A DNA stretch of 7,346 nucleotides from Spirochaetes bacterium RIFOXYC1_FULL_54_7 (GTDB taxonomy: Bacteria; Spirochaetota; Spirochaetia; Treponematales; UBA12059): assembly GCA_001830645.1 (NCBI GenBank), contig MIBM01000227.1, positions 1-7,346 on the forward strand. The letters run 5' to 3'. The notes under the pieces were generated by a model. The model had not been told where the DNA came from. It saw nothing but the letters and a program-made list of their open reading frames with translations, and did no database searches. This document shows positions 1 through 6,194 of this stretch, piece after piece (position 1 is the stretch's first letter; each line of letters begins with the position of its first letter). Both the position numbers and the translations under genes were made by a program.

Positions 1-1904
1 AATACCGAGGCTACAAGCAGTCCCCAGCCCAGCATGAAATCAAAGGATTCATCTACGCATGCCGGGTCACTGGGGAATTCATATACCATAGGTCTGATGA
101 TGGGCGTACCTGTATCGGCGGCCTCGCAGAAGAGGCTGTACAGGTAAGGAAGGAGTGTGTACCGGAACTCTATCGCGGCTCTGACTTCGTCCAGCACTTC
201 GGGATACATCCAGGGCTCCGAGGCGGTGCCATCGGTTCTCCAGGAATGTATGGAGAACCGGGGATGGAAAATGCCGTTCTGGATCCAACGGACAAAAAGC
301 TCAGGACTAGGGGCCTTGCCCAGGAAGCCACCCACATCGTGGCCGATATTCGGCTGGCCACTGAGGCTCAGGCCAAGACCCATCGGGATATTGTACTTCA
401 TGGATTGCCAGCTAGTGGAATTGTCACCGCTCCATGACTGGGCATAGCGCTGGATGCCAGGGCAGCCAGAGCGCGACAGGACAAAGGGCCTCTGGTCTGG
501 ATTGTGCCCGATCTGGGCCTCCCAGGAAGCCCGGGTCATCAAGAGGCTATGAAGCGGCCGGATCAGATAGTTGGGAAAGGGTTTTCCGAAACCCTGGCAT
601 AGTATCCCGTCATCCCATACCTCGTATTCGTTGTTGTCGTTCCAGGTAGAGTCTATGCCGTTCTGTAGAATCTGTGTTTTGACCTTATCCTGCCACCAGT
701 GGTAACCCTGGGATGAAGTGAAATCAATGTAGCTTCCGTTTCCTCCCCAGAACTTGGCAAGATGGGGGCCTTCTTCATCCTGCAGGAAGATGCCTTTGCT
801 GGCAGCATCGGCATATTCCGGATGGCTGTCCAGGAGGCACGGTTTGATATTGGCACAAACCTTCATCCCGCTCTTGTGGAAGGTACGGGCTATGACCGGT
901 GGATCGGGTATGCGTTCCCGGTTCCAGTGGAAAACCCAGCGTTTGCCGCCATTGCTCATGGAGTAACCCGAAGAAAGATGGAACATGTCACAGGGTATGC
1001 GATTGGTCTGGCATTCCTGGATGAAATCACCCAGGCGGTTGGTAATGTCGGGGCTGTCGGTATATCCCATGCCAGAGCCCATATAGCCCAATGCCCATTT
1101 TGGTGGTAGCTGGATCCGCCCGATCAGCAGGCTCAGTTTCCGAACAAGACCGGCAAGGTCTGGCCCATAGACCAGATAGTAATCTATATCTCCCCCTGCC
1201 GCCTGGTATGAACGGTAATCTCCATGGTATGCGTCTATTTCCTTGCCCATATCAAAAACGGTATCCGACAGATTGTCGTAGATAAGGGCGTAGGCAATTT
1301 CCTTTTCCGGCAACCAGGTGATGTAGATAGGCCAGTGTTTGTACAGCGGGTCGGTCGATTTGGCATCGTAGCCCAGGGCATCGAGGTTCCGCATTTCCAT
1401 GCGGAGGCCTTTCTTGTTCAAAGGCCCGGCGCGCTCACCGAAGCCGTAATAATACTCATCGGGCCAACGTTCAAGGTAATGGGAAACCTTGGTGCCTCTG
1501 CTGTCAAAAATGTAGGCGCGATCGGGCACATCCCTGGCAAAGACAGTACCACTGCTGTTCTTCCAGACAAGGCAACCCCGTTCCATATCCAGGTCTAAAG
1601 CCAATTCAGTGCTTTGCATGCTTACTGAATTGCCTGTAACCTTGATGGTGGCTTTCGGGCAGGTGAACACTGATACATCGTCCCGATTGCGTCCTTCTTT
1701 TGGTATGGGATCAGGGGAGGCCGGCTGGATTCCCTGGATCATCCAGGTCTTGTCAAGACGCCAGAGCCCATCAGGAAGAAAACTGACGCGGACCAGCCAG
1801 TCTTCCAGCACTCTGATACGGAGGATGGATTTTCCCTTGCCGGCGCAGATGATGCCACCATCGGTTGCGGGGCTATGAAACGGAGCCGGGTTGGTTGACT
1901 TCAC
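1..1904 (-). CDS. Glycoside hydrolase family 31 (alpha-glucosidase/alpha-xylosidase-like), 3' end cut by window edge
   Basis: This is a retaining alpha-glycosidase that probably cleaves a non-reducing alpha-linked sugar from imported oligosaccharides in the cytoplasm, as no signal peptide is visible. The frame is open for 634 codons and runs off the left edge, so the C-terminal beta domain is incomplete. Visible GH31 features in order are an N-terminal beta domain with YGFGE (153-157), the barrel start PPKWALGY (267-274), HLSSGY (309-314), the nucleophile motif WNDNNE (421-426, Asp423), the acid/base motif WSGDN (Asp494), GHDVGGF (521-527) and the FHPRFSIHS stretch (546-554). The start is a GTG at 1904, chosen because AGGAAG at 1918-1913 lies 8 nt upstream and the first in-frame ATG would remove about 54 residues. 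It begins 16 nt after the MalG-type permease stop, as last visible gene of the operon. The family is secure; alpha-glucosidase, alpha-xylosidase or another specificity cannot be separated by eye. Confidence 0.93.
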   Translation of the reverse strand, partial: MKSTNPAPFHSPATDGGIICAGKGKSILRIRVLEDWLVRVSFLPDGLWRLDKTWMIQGIQPASPDPIPKEGRNRDDVSVFTCPKATIKVTGNSVSMQSTELALDLDMERGCLVWKNSSGTVFARDVPDRAYIFDSRGTKVSHYLERWPDEYYYGFGERAGPLNKKGLRMEMRNLDALGYDAKSTDPLYKHWPIYITWLPEKEIAYALIYDNLSDTVFDMGKEIDAYHGDYRSYQAAGGDIDYYLVYGPDLAGLVRKLSLLIGRIQLPPKWALGYMGSGMGYTDSPDITNRLGDFIQECQTNRIPCDMFHLSSGYSMSNGGKRWVFHWNRERIPDPPVIARTFHKSGMKVCANIKPCLLDSHPEYADAASKGIFLQDEEGPHLAKFWGGNGSYIDFTSSQGYHWWQDKVKTQILQNGIDSTWNDNNEYEVWDDGILCQGFGKPFPNYLIRPLHSLLMTRASWEAQIGHNPDQRPFVLSRSGCPGIQRYAQSWSGDNSTSWQSMKYNIPMGLGLSLSGQPNIGHDVGGFLGKAPSPELFVRWIQNGIFHPRFSIHSWRTDGTASEPWMYPEVLDEVRAAIEFRYTLLPYLYSLFCEAADTGTPIIRPMVYEFPSDPACVDESFDFMLGWGLLVASV

Positions 1905-1912
1905 TTGGTATG

Positions 1913-1918
1913 CTTCCT
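1913..1918 (-). promoter_or_regulatory. Ribosome binding site deciding the GTG start of the GH31 gene
   Basis: AGGAAG on the minus strand sits 8 nt before the GTG at 1904, just after the stop codon of the upstream permease gene. There is no competing ATG nearby, so this site is the main reason for choosing the GTG start. Confidence 0.65.
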
Positions 1919-1920
1919 TT

Positions 1921-2751
1921 CTAACCTTTCAGGCCGGTAGAGGCTATGCCCCGTACCAGATACCGTTGCATGAACACGAAGACGAAAGCGATTGGAAGGA
2001 TGCTCAGTACCGTCATTGCCAGTACATAATTCCAGTCTGTGACCAACTCTCCCCGGAATCTGGCCAAGGCCAGCTGCAACGTGAATAATTTTTCCCTATT
2101 GATTACAATAAGGGGCCAGAGGAAGTCGTTCCAGCGCCACATGACGGAGAATACTGTCAGCACTGCCAAGGCGGGTGTGGACAGGGGCATGATTATGCGG
2201 GAATAAATCTGGAAGTGACCGGCCCCATCGATTTTGGCAGCATCGATCAACTCATCGGGAATGGTAAGCATGTATTGTCTGAGGATGAAGACTCCCGTCG
2301 GCGTTGCAGAAGGCGGTATTATTATTCCTGCCAGGGTATTAGCCATACCAAGCCTGGCTATCATCATATAGACGGGTAGCATGATAACCCTTACAGGCAC
2401 CATGAGGGTGGCAAGCATCAGGATGAATATGAAATCCCTGCCGGGGAATTTGTACTTGCTCAGGGCGAAGGCTGCCAGGGAATTGATGAACAAGGTAAGT
2501 ATCGTAGCCGTAGTTGTTACAAAAATACTGTTCCACAGGTAGCGCAGAAAAGGAAATTGGGAAATGGCCTCCGAATAGTTGCTGAAAATCCACTTTTTTG
2601 GGAAAAAGGTAGCCGGTGACAGATATATTTCGCCCAGGCCTTTGAAAGAAGAGAGGGCAATCCAGAATACCGGAACGAACATGATCAACGATCCCAGGAC
2701 AAGAACAGTATAGATAACCACGCGTGCGGGAAGTGAAGTTTTTCTTGACAT
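1921..2751 (-). CDS. Carbohydrate ABC transporter permease, MalG/UgpE type (CUT1)
   Basis: This is an inner-membrane permease of 276 residues, the usual size for MalG-type subunits. It should pair with the MalF-type subunit encoded just upstream to form the sugar channel. A first membrane segment covers about residues 11-35, followed by a periplasmic loop rich in aromatic residues and several further hydrophobic segments (about 72-98, 107-132, 138-160, 190-216, 242-262). The cytoplasmic EAA loop that contacts the ATPase is DAAKIDGAG (170-178), followed by the Met-Pro-Leu at 188-190. WNDFLWPL (207-214) and the C-terminal QRYLVRGI with terminal Lys-Gly are typical of the family. The ATG at 2751 lies 2 bp after the MalF-type stop codon, and an AGGAG about 11 nt upstream overlaps the end of that gene, suggesting coupled translation. 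The transported sugar is not evident from sequence. Confidence 0.95.
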   Translation of the reverse strand: MSRKTSLPARVVIYTVLVLGSLIMFVPVFWIALSSFKGLGEIYLSPATFFPKKWIFSNYSEAISQFPFLRYLWNSIFVTTTATILTLFINSLAAFALSKYKFPGRDFIFILMLATLMVPVRVIMLPVYMMIARLGMANTLAGIIIPPSATPTGVFILRQYMLTIPDELIDAAKIDGAGHFQIYSRIIMPLSTPALAVLTVFSVMWRWNDFLWPLIVINREKLFTLQLALARFRGELVTDWNYVLAMTVLSILPIAFVFVFMQRYLVRGIASTGLKG

Positions 2752-2753
2752 GA

Positions 2754-3635
2754 TTATACTGACTCCTGTCGACGGCCCAGGATATACTGGACCAAGGCAA
2801 GGGACAGCAGTATGACAAACAGCACCAGTGATGCTGCAGCCGCGCGACCCTGCTGGTCCAGTTCAAAAGCTGCCCGGTATACATACTGGACTACCATCAT
2901 GGTAGCGGTACCTGGACCGCCACCGGTCAGTATGTAGACATGGTCGAATATTTCGAAAGCCCGGATCATGCTCAGCATCGATACTGTGGTGATCGAAGGG
3001 GCCAGCATTGGCAAGGTAATATAAAAGAAATTCTGGATGGGAGTTGATCCATCCATTTCCGCAGCCTCGTAAAGGGTTTCCGGTATCGATTGAAGACCGG
3101 CCAGGATGATGATTGCAAAGAACCCGACTGTTGCCCATACATGCACGCCAACGGTCCAGGCCTTGGCAAGATCAGGTTGCAAGAGCCACGGCTGGCCTTT
3201 GAAACCTAACCAGATCAGCGTTGCATTCAGCAAGCCAAAGCGGCTGTTCAGGATCCAGCCCCAGACCAGGGCAACCACAACCGGGGATAATAATACGGGG
3301 AAAAAGAAAGCGCTTCGGAAAAAGCTTTTACCCCTGATGGACTGATTGAGCAGTACCCCGATGACTACCGACAGTACCACGATTGCCACCACATCAAAGA
3401 CGGCGAAGGAGAAGAGGTTGCTCAGGGATCGTTTGAACAAGTCATCTATCAAGAAAATGTAACGGAAATTTGCCAGGCCCACAAAGACAGGCGGGGCAAT
3501 AGGAGAGGTTTTGAACATGCCCAGGTAGAAGTTGGCAAAGGCGGGGATTACGATGAATACAATGAAAATGATCAGGTTCGGTAGCACAAACACATACGGA
3601 GCAATCTGCAGTGGTTTTTTTCTTGCACTTGTCAT
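2754..3635 (-). CDS. Carbohydrate ABC transporter permease, MalF/UgpA type (CUT1)
   Basis: This is an inner-membrane permease of 293 residues and partner of the MalG-type protein encoded 2 bp downstream. The first membrane segment spans about residues 12-36. Further hydrophobic segments lie near 76-97, 109-130, 162-182, 207-226 and 266-287. The EAA loop is EAAEMDGST (190-198), followed by the conserved Leu-Pro at 208-209. LTGGGPGTATMMVVQYVY (236-253) is a strong signature of this family. The start is taken as the ATG at 3635, because a perfect AGGAGG at 3646-3641 lies 5 nt upstream. A GTG two codons earlier (3641) overlaps that Shine-Dalgarno sequence and is unlikely to be used. The protein lacks the long N-terminal extension of enteric MalF, as is common in short CUT1 subunits. 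Confidence 0.95.
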   Translation of the reverse strand: MTSARKKPLQIAPYVFVLPNLIIFIVFIVIPAFANFYLGMFKTSPIAPPVFVGLANFRYIFLIDDLFKRSLSNLFSFAVFDVVAIVVLSVVIGVLLNQSIRGKSFFRSAFFFPVLLSPVVVALVWGWILNSRFGLLNATLIWLGFKGQPWLLQPDLAKAWTVGVHVWATVGFFAIIILAGLQSIPETLYEAAEMDGSTPIQNFFYITLPMLAPSITTVSMLSMIRAFEIFDHVYILTGGGPGTATMMVVQYVYRAAFELDQQGRAAAASLVLFVILLSLALVQYILGRRQESV

Positions 3636-3640
3636 ACCCA

Positions 3641-3646
3641 CCTCCT
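3641..3646 (-). promoter_or_regulatory. Strong Shine-Dalgarno deciding the MalF-type start
   Basis: A perfect AGGAGG on the minus strand lies 5 nt before the ATG at 3635. It overlaps the alternative GTG at 3641-3639, which argues for the ATG as the real start. It lies downstream of the intercistronic hairpin, so it is present only on transcripts that read through it. Confidence 0.75.
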
Positions 3647-3655
3647 CTTCACAGC

Positions 3656-3687
3656 CAAAAAAAGCTGGGGGTGTTGTTTCCCCCAGC
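3656..3687 (-). terminator. Intercistronic hairpin with T-run between binding protein and permease genes
   Basis: On the minus strand GCTGGGGG (3687-3680 complement) and CCCCCAGC (3671-3664 complement) form a perfect 8-bp GC-rich stem with an 8-nt loop, followed immediately by seven Ts (3663-3657). A GU and an AU pair could lengthen the stem. This has full intrinsic-terminator form, yet the permease and hydrolase genes downstream have no visible promoter of their own. It is therefore best read as a partial terminator, or a 3' stabilising hairpin, that raises binding-protein expression relative to the membrane subunits. That arrangement is well known in maltose-type operons. Confidence 0.8.
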
Positions 3688-3708
3688 CTGGAACGATTGT
3701 TGCCGGGT

Positions 3709-4968
3709 TTACTTCATCAATTCTTCGGCTTCACGCTGCATCCGGGGCATCGCTTCTTCGAAACTTATTTCTCCGGAGATTGCCTGAGTGATCCTGTCGC
3801 GTACTACATTGGCTACGATTCCGAATTTAAGGTGATAGTTATCAGAGAACGAAGTAGCGGGCATTTGTCCGAGTCCAGCGGAGAACACATTCATAACATC
3901 GGTTCTAACCGGGTACTGGATGCCCGAGGCTATCAGGTCCTTCCTCGCAGGCAGGAACATCGCAGTGGAAGCGTATTTTGTTACACTTTCCTTGCTTGAA
4001 AGGAACTCGATGAACTTGCCGACTTCCTTTGGATCGGTCTTGCCCCTGAAGGCCATGACAAACTTTCCGCCCGGCATACCACCACTCTGGACATTGTAAC
4101 CATTGGGTACCGCAGCCCATTCGAATTTGTCGCCGATGGTTGAAGCGAACTGGGCAACCTGCCAGTTTCCACTGACGTACATGACCAGTTGGCCGTTGAC
4201 GAACTGCTGGTTGGCTCCTACGTATCCACTGCCGCCTGCCCAGATTTCAAGGGGCATGACACCATCCTTGTGTAGTTGCACAAAGTACCTCAGAGCTTCG
4301 ACTGTCTTTGGCGAAGAAAGGTTGAGGCTCTTTCCGTCGGGGGTAAAATAACTGCCCCCGAAAGACTGGATGATGCCGTCCAGACGGTGGCCGCTTCTAT
4401 CGGCAGCTACTGCATACGGCACTCCGGTGGCTTTCTGGACCTTGCTGGCCAGTTCAAACCAGGTTTCCCAGCTGACCTTGCCGGTAGGTACGGGAATGCC
4501 GGCCTGCTTGAAGAGGGATACATTGATGAAAGGGCCATTCATCGTAAGGTCATGGGGAAAACCGACGAGAGCACCACTTGGAGTTGTCACGAGCTGCATA
4601 GGACCTGCCAGGAACTGTGCGCCGAAACCTGAAGAAACGTGAGGTCTCAGGTCAAGGGCATAGTCAAAGAACCGGTAGGGTTCGGTAACCCTGGCGACAT
4701 CCGGAGCCTGTCCCGCCGAGGCCTGGGTATTGAGCAACTGGTTCAGTTCAGCAAAGGGAACGATTGAAAGTTCCACCTTCACTGCTGGATTGGCTACCAT
4801 GTATTCAGTGACCAAGGCTTCTATTGCTGGTCGGTCAGGGCCATCGGTGAACCATGTGAACCTGATAACGGTGCTTTCCGGTGTTGCCGTTTCCGTGGCT
4901 CCGGTAGCGAATGCCGCCAGCGGTACCAGCATGATCAACACGGTTGCAAGGATAATAACCTTACGCAT
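3709..4968 (-). CDS. Periplasmic sugar-binding protein of CUT1 ABC transporter (family 1 solute-binding protein)
   Basis: This 419-residue protein captures the substrate and delivers it to the permease pair encoded downstream. It has an N-terminal MRK, a hydrophobic core at about 4-20 and a probable signal-peptidase I cut after AFA (19-21), with no lipobox cysteine. The mature part has the style of family 1 sugar-binding proteins: an early FTWFTDGPDRPAIEALV stretch, then APDVARV, a DLTMNGPFINVSLFKQAGI segment, and TWFELASKVQKATG, followed by a C-terminal FIEFLSSKESV helix region. The start is taken as the ATG at 4968, because AGGAGG at 4979-4974 lies 5 nt upstream; a TTG directly before it is only 2 nt away. 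It is first in the minus-strand operon and likely the most expressed gene, given the hairpin after it. The ligand is probably an oligosaccharide, judged from the neighbouring hydrolase. Confidence 0.95.
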   Translation of the reverse strand: MRKVIILATVLIMLVPLAAFATGATETATPESTVIRFTWFTDGPDRPAIEALVTEYMVANPAVKVELSIVPFAELNQLLNTQASAGQAPDVARVTEPYRFFDYALDLRPHVSSGFGAQFLAGPMQLVTTPSGALVGFPHDLTMNGPFINVSLFKQAGIPVPTGKVSWETWFELASKVQKATGVPYAVAADRSGHRLDGIIQSFGGSYFTPDGKSLNLSSPKTVEALRYFVQLHKDGVMPLEIWAGGSGYVGANQQFVNGQLVMYVSGNWQVAQFASTIGDKFEWAAVPNGYNVQSGGMPGGKFVMAFRGKTDPKEVGKFIEFLSSKESVTKYASTAMFLPARKDLIASGIQYPVRTDVMNVFSAGLGQMPATSFSDNYHLKFGIVANVVRDRITQAISGEISFEEAMPRMQREAEELMK

Positions 4969-4973
4969 CAAAC

Positions 4974-4979
4974 CCTCCT
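4974..4979 (-). promoter_or_regulatory. Strong Shine-Dalgarno deciding the binding-protein start
   Basis: AGGAGG on the minus strand is 5 nt before the ATG at 4968, the best spacing available. It favours that ATG over the adjacent TTG at 4971. Confidence 0.75.
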
Positions 4980-4983
4980 TCGA

Positions 4984-5046
4984 TTCCGGCTTTGGCCCGT
5001 GGTGGGGGCCGGATTTCCTGCAAGATATTCGCCTTTTGCGAAATAT
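4984..5046 (-). other. Structured 5' leader of the binding-protein operon
   Basis: Two inverted repeats lie in the roughly 100-nt predicted leader. The first (5025-5046) pairs ATATT-CGC with GCG-AATAT through 8 bp with one bulged base and a 5-nt loop. The second, next to the ribosome binding site (about 4984-5013), can form either an outer CCGGC/GCCGG stem or an inner GGCCC/GGGCC stem, which are partly exclusive. Neither is followed by a T-run, so they are not terminators. They could stabilise the mRNA or modulate ribosome access. No known riboswitch class is recognised. Confidence 0.35.
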
Positions 5047-5057
5047 TGATGTCGAAC

Positions 5058-5071
5058 AACGAACGTACGAT
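5058..5071. promoter_or_regulatory. Candidate LacI-family operator at the transport-operon start site
   Basis: AACGAACGTACGAT is a pseudo-palindrome centred on the CG at 5064-5065. It matches 12 of 14 positions with the sequence just upstream of the LacI-family gene (6195-6208). A further CGAAC half-site lies 7 bp to its left (5053-5057). Since the predicted start of the minus-strand operon is near 5072, a bound repressor would block transcription initiation or escape. Assignment to the local LacI protein is an inference from the shared motif and CG centre. Confidence 0.55.
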
Positions 5072-5078
5072 CGATTGA

Positions 5079-5107
5079 ATTGTAGAGTCTCAATCCAGCG
5101 CTGTCAA
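5079..5107 (-). promoter_or_regulatory. Sigma70-type promoter for the binding-protein/permease/hydrolase operon
   Basis: On the minus strand a perfect TTGACA (5107-5102) is followed after exactly 17 nt by TACAAT (5084-5079), a one-mismatch -10 box. Transcription should begin near 5072, about 104 nt before the ATG of the binding protein. It directs transcription in the orientation of the operon, and the operator-like palindrome lies directly at the predicted start site. Confidence 0.8.
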
Positions 5108-5162
5108 GAAATACTTGTGAACTATGGCAATTATTCTAGTTTCATTAATAGATCATGTCGTG

Positions 5163-5168
5163 TATAAT
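5163..5168 (+). promoter_or_regulatory. Possible -10 box for the dehydrogenase gene
   Basis: A perfect TATAAT lies 17 nt before the ATG at 5186. The -35 region is poor: the best fit is TTCATT at 5141-5146 with a 16-nt spacer. Initiation near 5175 would leave a leader of only about 11 nt, with the Shine-Dalgarno at the very 5' end. The box may therefore be real but weak or activator-dependent, or transcription may start elsewhere. Confidence 0.45.
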
Positions 5169-5185
5169 TGGTCGAGAGGTGAAAA

Positions 5186-6184
5186 ATGGACATTGTACAG
5201 CTTGCTTTTACCGAAAAAAGTAAAACAGCTATCGAACATCGTTCGATTTTTTTGAGCAGCCGTTCCCAATGCCTGGTCAAGCATGATTGTACGCTGATAA
5301 GCCCGGGAACCGAGACAGCCCTCTTCAATGGAACCCACATCGGATTTTCAGATCCCAGCATAAGCTGGGCCCGATACCCGGTGTACCCCGGCTATGCCGC
5401 AGTGGGGGCTGTCATTGAAGCCAATGTGGATTGTGATCTTGCTGTGGGTGACCAGGTTTTGTACTATGGCCAACATGCTTCGCATGGCGTCCTGGACAGT
5501 TCCGAGATGCTATGGGCACGGCTCCCTGCGGATACGGATCTCCGGCCTTTCCTTCTGGGACGGTTCGCACAGATAGCGTACAGCGCCCTTGCGGCCCTGC
5601 ATGTCATTCCCCGGAAGGTGGTAGTGTACGGAGCGGGGCTGGTGGGCAACCTGTGTGCCCAACTCATGAAAACCATCCCCTCGGTGGAGCAGATAAGCAT
5701 ACTGGATTACTCGGACCGAAGGCTGGCAATAGCCAGGGAATGTGGTATCCCAGGCGCAAAAACTGCAGCGGATCTGTCGTATTCAGCTGATACGATCGTC
5801 GAGGCTACCGGATCCCCGGCGGTTGTAAACGATGCCCTGACGTATATTGAAAACCGGGGACAGCTGATCCTTCTTGGTTCCAGCAGGGGTACGGCAGAGG
5901 TGAACTTCTACAAACTTGTCCATCGTAAGCTTGTCACCATCATAGGTGCCCACGAAACCATTTTACCGCCAAAGAAAGCAGTGGATGGTTTGTTTCAACC
6001 CTTCGTTGAATGGCATTCCCAACAGGATGCGCTGGACGGGCTCCTGCACATGGTCAAGGATGGCACACTGGTAACCAGGAATTTTATCCAGACTGTTGTT
6101 TTACCTGGCCAGGTTCAGACCGCCTTCGAGAACCTGATTGACAAGCCAAATGATTACCTGGGAGTTCTGATTGATTGGCGCTGA
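5186..6184 (+). CDS. MDR-superfamily dehydrogenase, 'SPGTE' type, probably NAD-dependent
   Basis: This 332-residue soluble protein has the medium-chain dehydrogenase layout: a GroES-like N-terminal domain, then a Rossmann domain. The nucleotide-binding turn is GAGLVG (149-154), and an acidic Asp174 ends the next strand (ILDYSD), which favours NAD over NADP. YPGYAAVG (67-74) and GDQVLYYGQHASH (88-100) match a subgroup related to sorbitol/threonine dehydrogenases and BchC-like enzymes. Where classical zinc enzymes have the catalytic Cys, this protein has Ser39 in SPGTE (39-43). The four-cysteine structural zinc lobe is also missing. It may thus bind catalytic zinc unusually or not at all. The ATG at 5186 follows GAGAGGTG with good spacing. 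It is divergent from the sugar transport operon and 47 nt ahead of the LacI gene, which suggests oxidation or reduction of a sugar or polyol, but the substrate is unknown. Confidence 0.9.
   Translation: MDIVQLAFTEKSKTAIEHRSIFLSSRSQCLVKHDCTLISPGTETALFNGTHIGFSDPSISWARYPVYPGYAAVGAVIEANVDCDLAVGDQVLYYGQHASHGVLDSSEMLWARLPADTDLRPFLLGRFAQIAYSALAALHVIPRKVVVYGAGLVGNLCAQLMKTIPSVEQISILDYSDRRLAIARECGIPGAKTAADLSYSADTIVEATGSPAVVNDALTYIENRGQLILLGSSRGTAEVNFYKLVHRKLVTIIGAHETILPPKKAVDGLFQPFVEWHSQQDALDGLLHMVKDGTLVTRNFIQTVVLPGQVQTAFENLIDKPNDYLGVLIDWR
5231..5247. promoter_or_regulatory. Perfect split palindrome, candidate auxiliary operator inside the dehydrogenase gene
   Basis: ATCGAAC and GTTCGAT form a perfect 7-bp inverted repeat separated by 3 bp (ATC). 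It lies in codons 16-21 of the dehydrogenase. The half-site ATCGAAC is identical to the left half of the site upstream of the LacI gene. The 3-bp spacer differs from the CG-centred arrangement of the other two sites, so binding by the same repressor is uncertain. Its centre lies 175 bp from that of the site at 5058-5071. Confidence 0.4.
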
Positions 6185-6194
6185 TTGAACAAAT

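Larger units (their letters stand above)
4969..5185. promoter_or_regulatory. Divergent intergenic control region
   Basis: This 217-bp gap separates the minus-strand transport and hydrolase operon from the plus-strand dehydrogenase and repressor genes. It holds a minus-strand sigma70 promoter, a CG-centred operator-like palindrome at its start site, a structured leader, and a TATAAT box close to the dehydrogenase start. The segment 5107-5170 is visibly A/T-richer than the coding DNA around it. No open frame with coding character is seen in it. Confidence 0.85.

Noticed and set aside
1224..1598. 124-codon plus-strand open frame, with other plus-strand frames between 157 and 1878
   Set aside because: All are antisense to the continuous GH31 frame, whose motifs and catalytic residues are intact. 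They are explained by codon usage on the opposite strand.
1..1904. Sulfoquinovosidase (YihQ-like) role for the GH31 protein, given its CUT1 transporter and LacI neighbours
   Set aside because: The nucleophile region reads WNDNNE rather than the DFGE-type motif of sulfoquinovosidases, and no sulfoquinovose pathway genes are visible.
2339..2884. 181-codon minus-strand open frame overlapping both permease genes
   Set aside because: It lies out of frame within two clearly assigned permease genes, has no ribosome binding site of note and no family-like sequence. It is a shadow frame.
3636..3641. GTG start for the MalF-type permease two codons upstream
   Set aside because: The GTG overlaps the Shine-Dalgarno sequence itself; the ATG at 3635 has proper spacing.
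3532..3999. 155-codon plus-strand open frame across the binding-protein/permease junction
   Set aside because: It runs antisense through well-supported genes and through the terminator-like hairpin, with no recognisable protein features.
4969..4971. TTG start for the binding protein one codon upstream
   Set aside because: Only 2 nt separate it from AGGAGG, while the ATG at 4968 is 5 nt away and is the stronger initiator.
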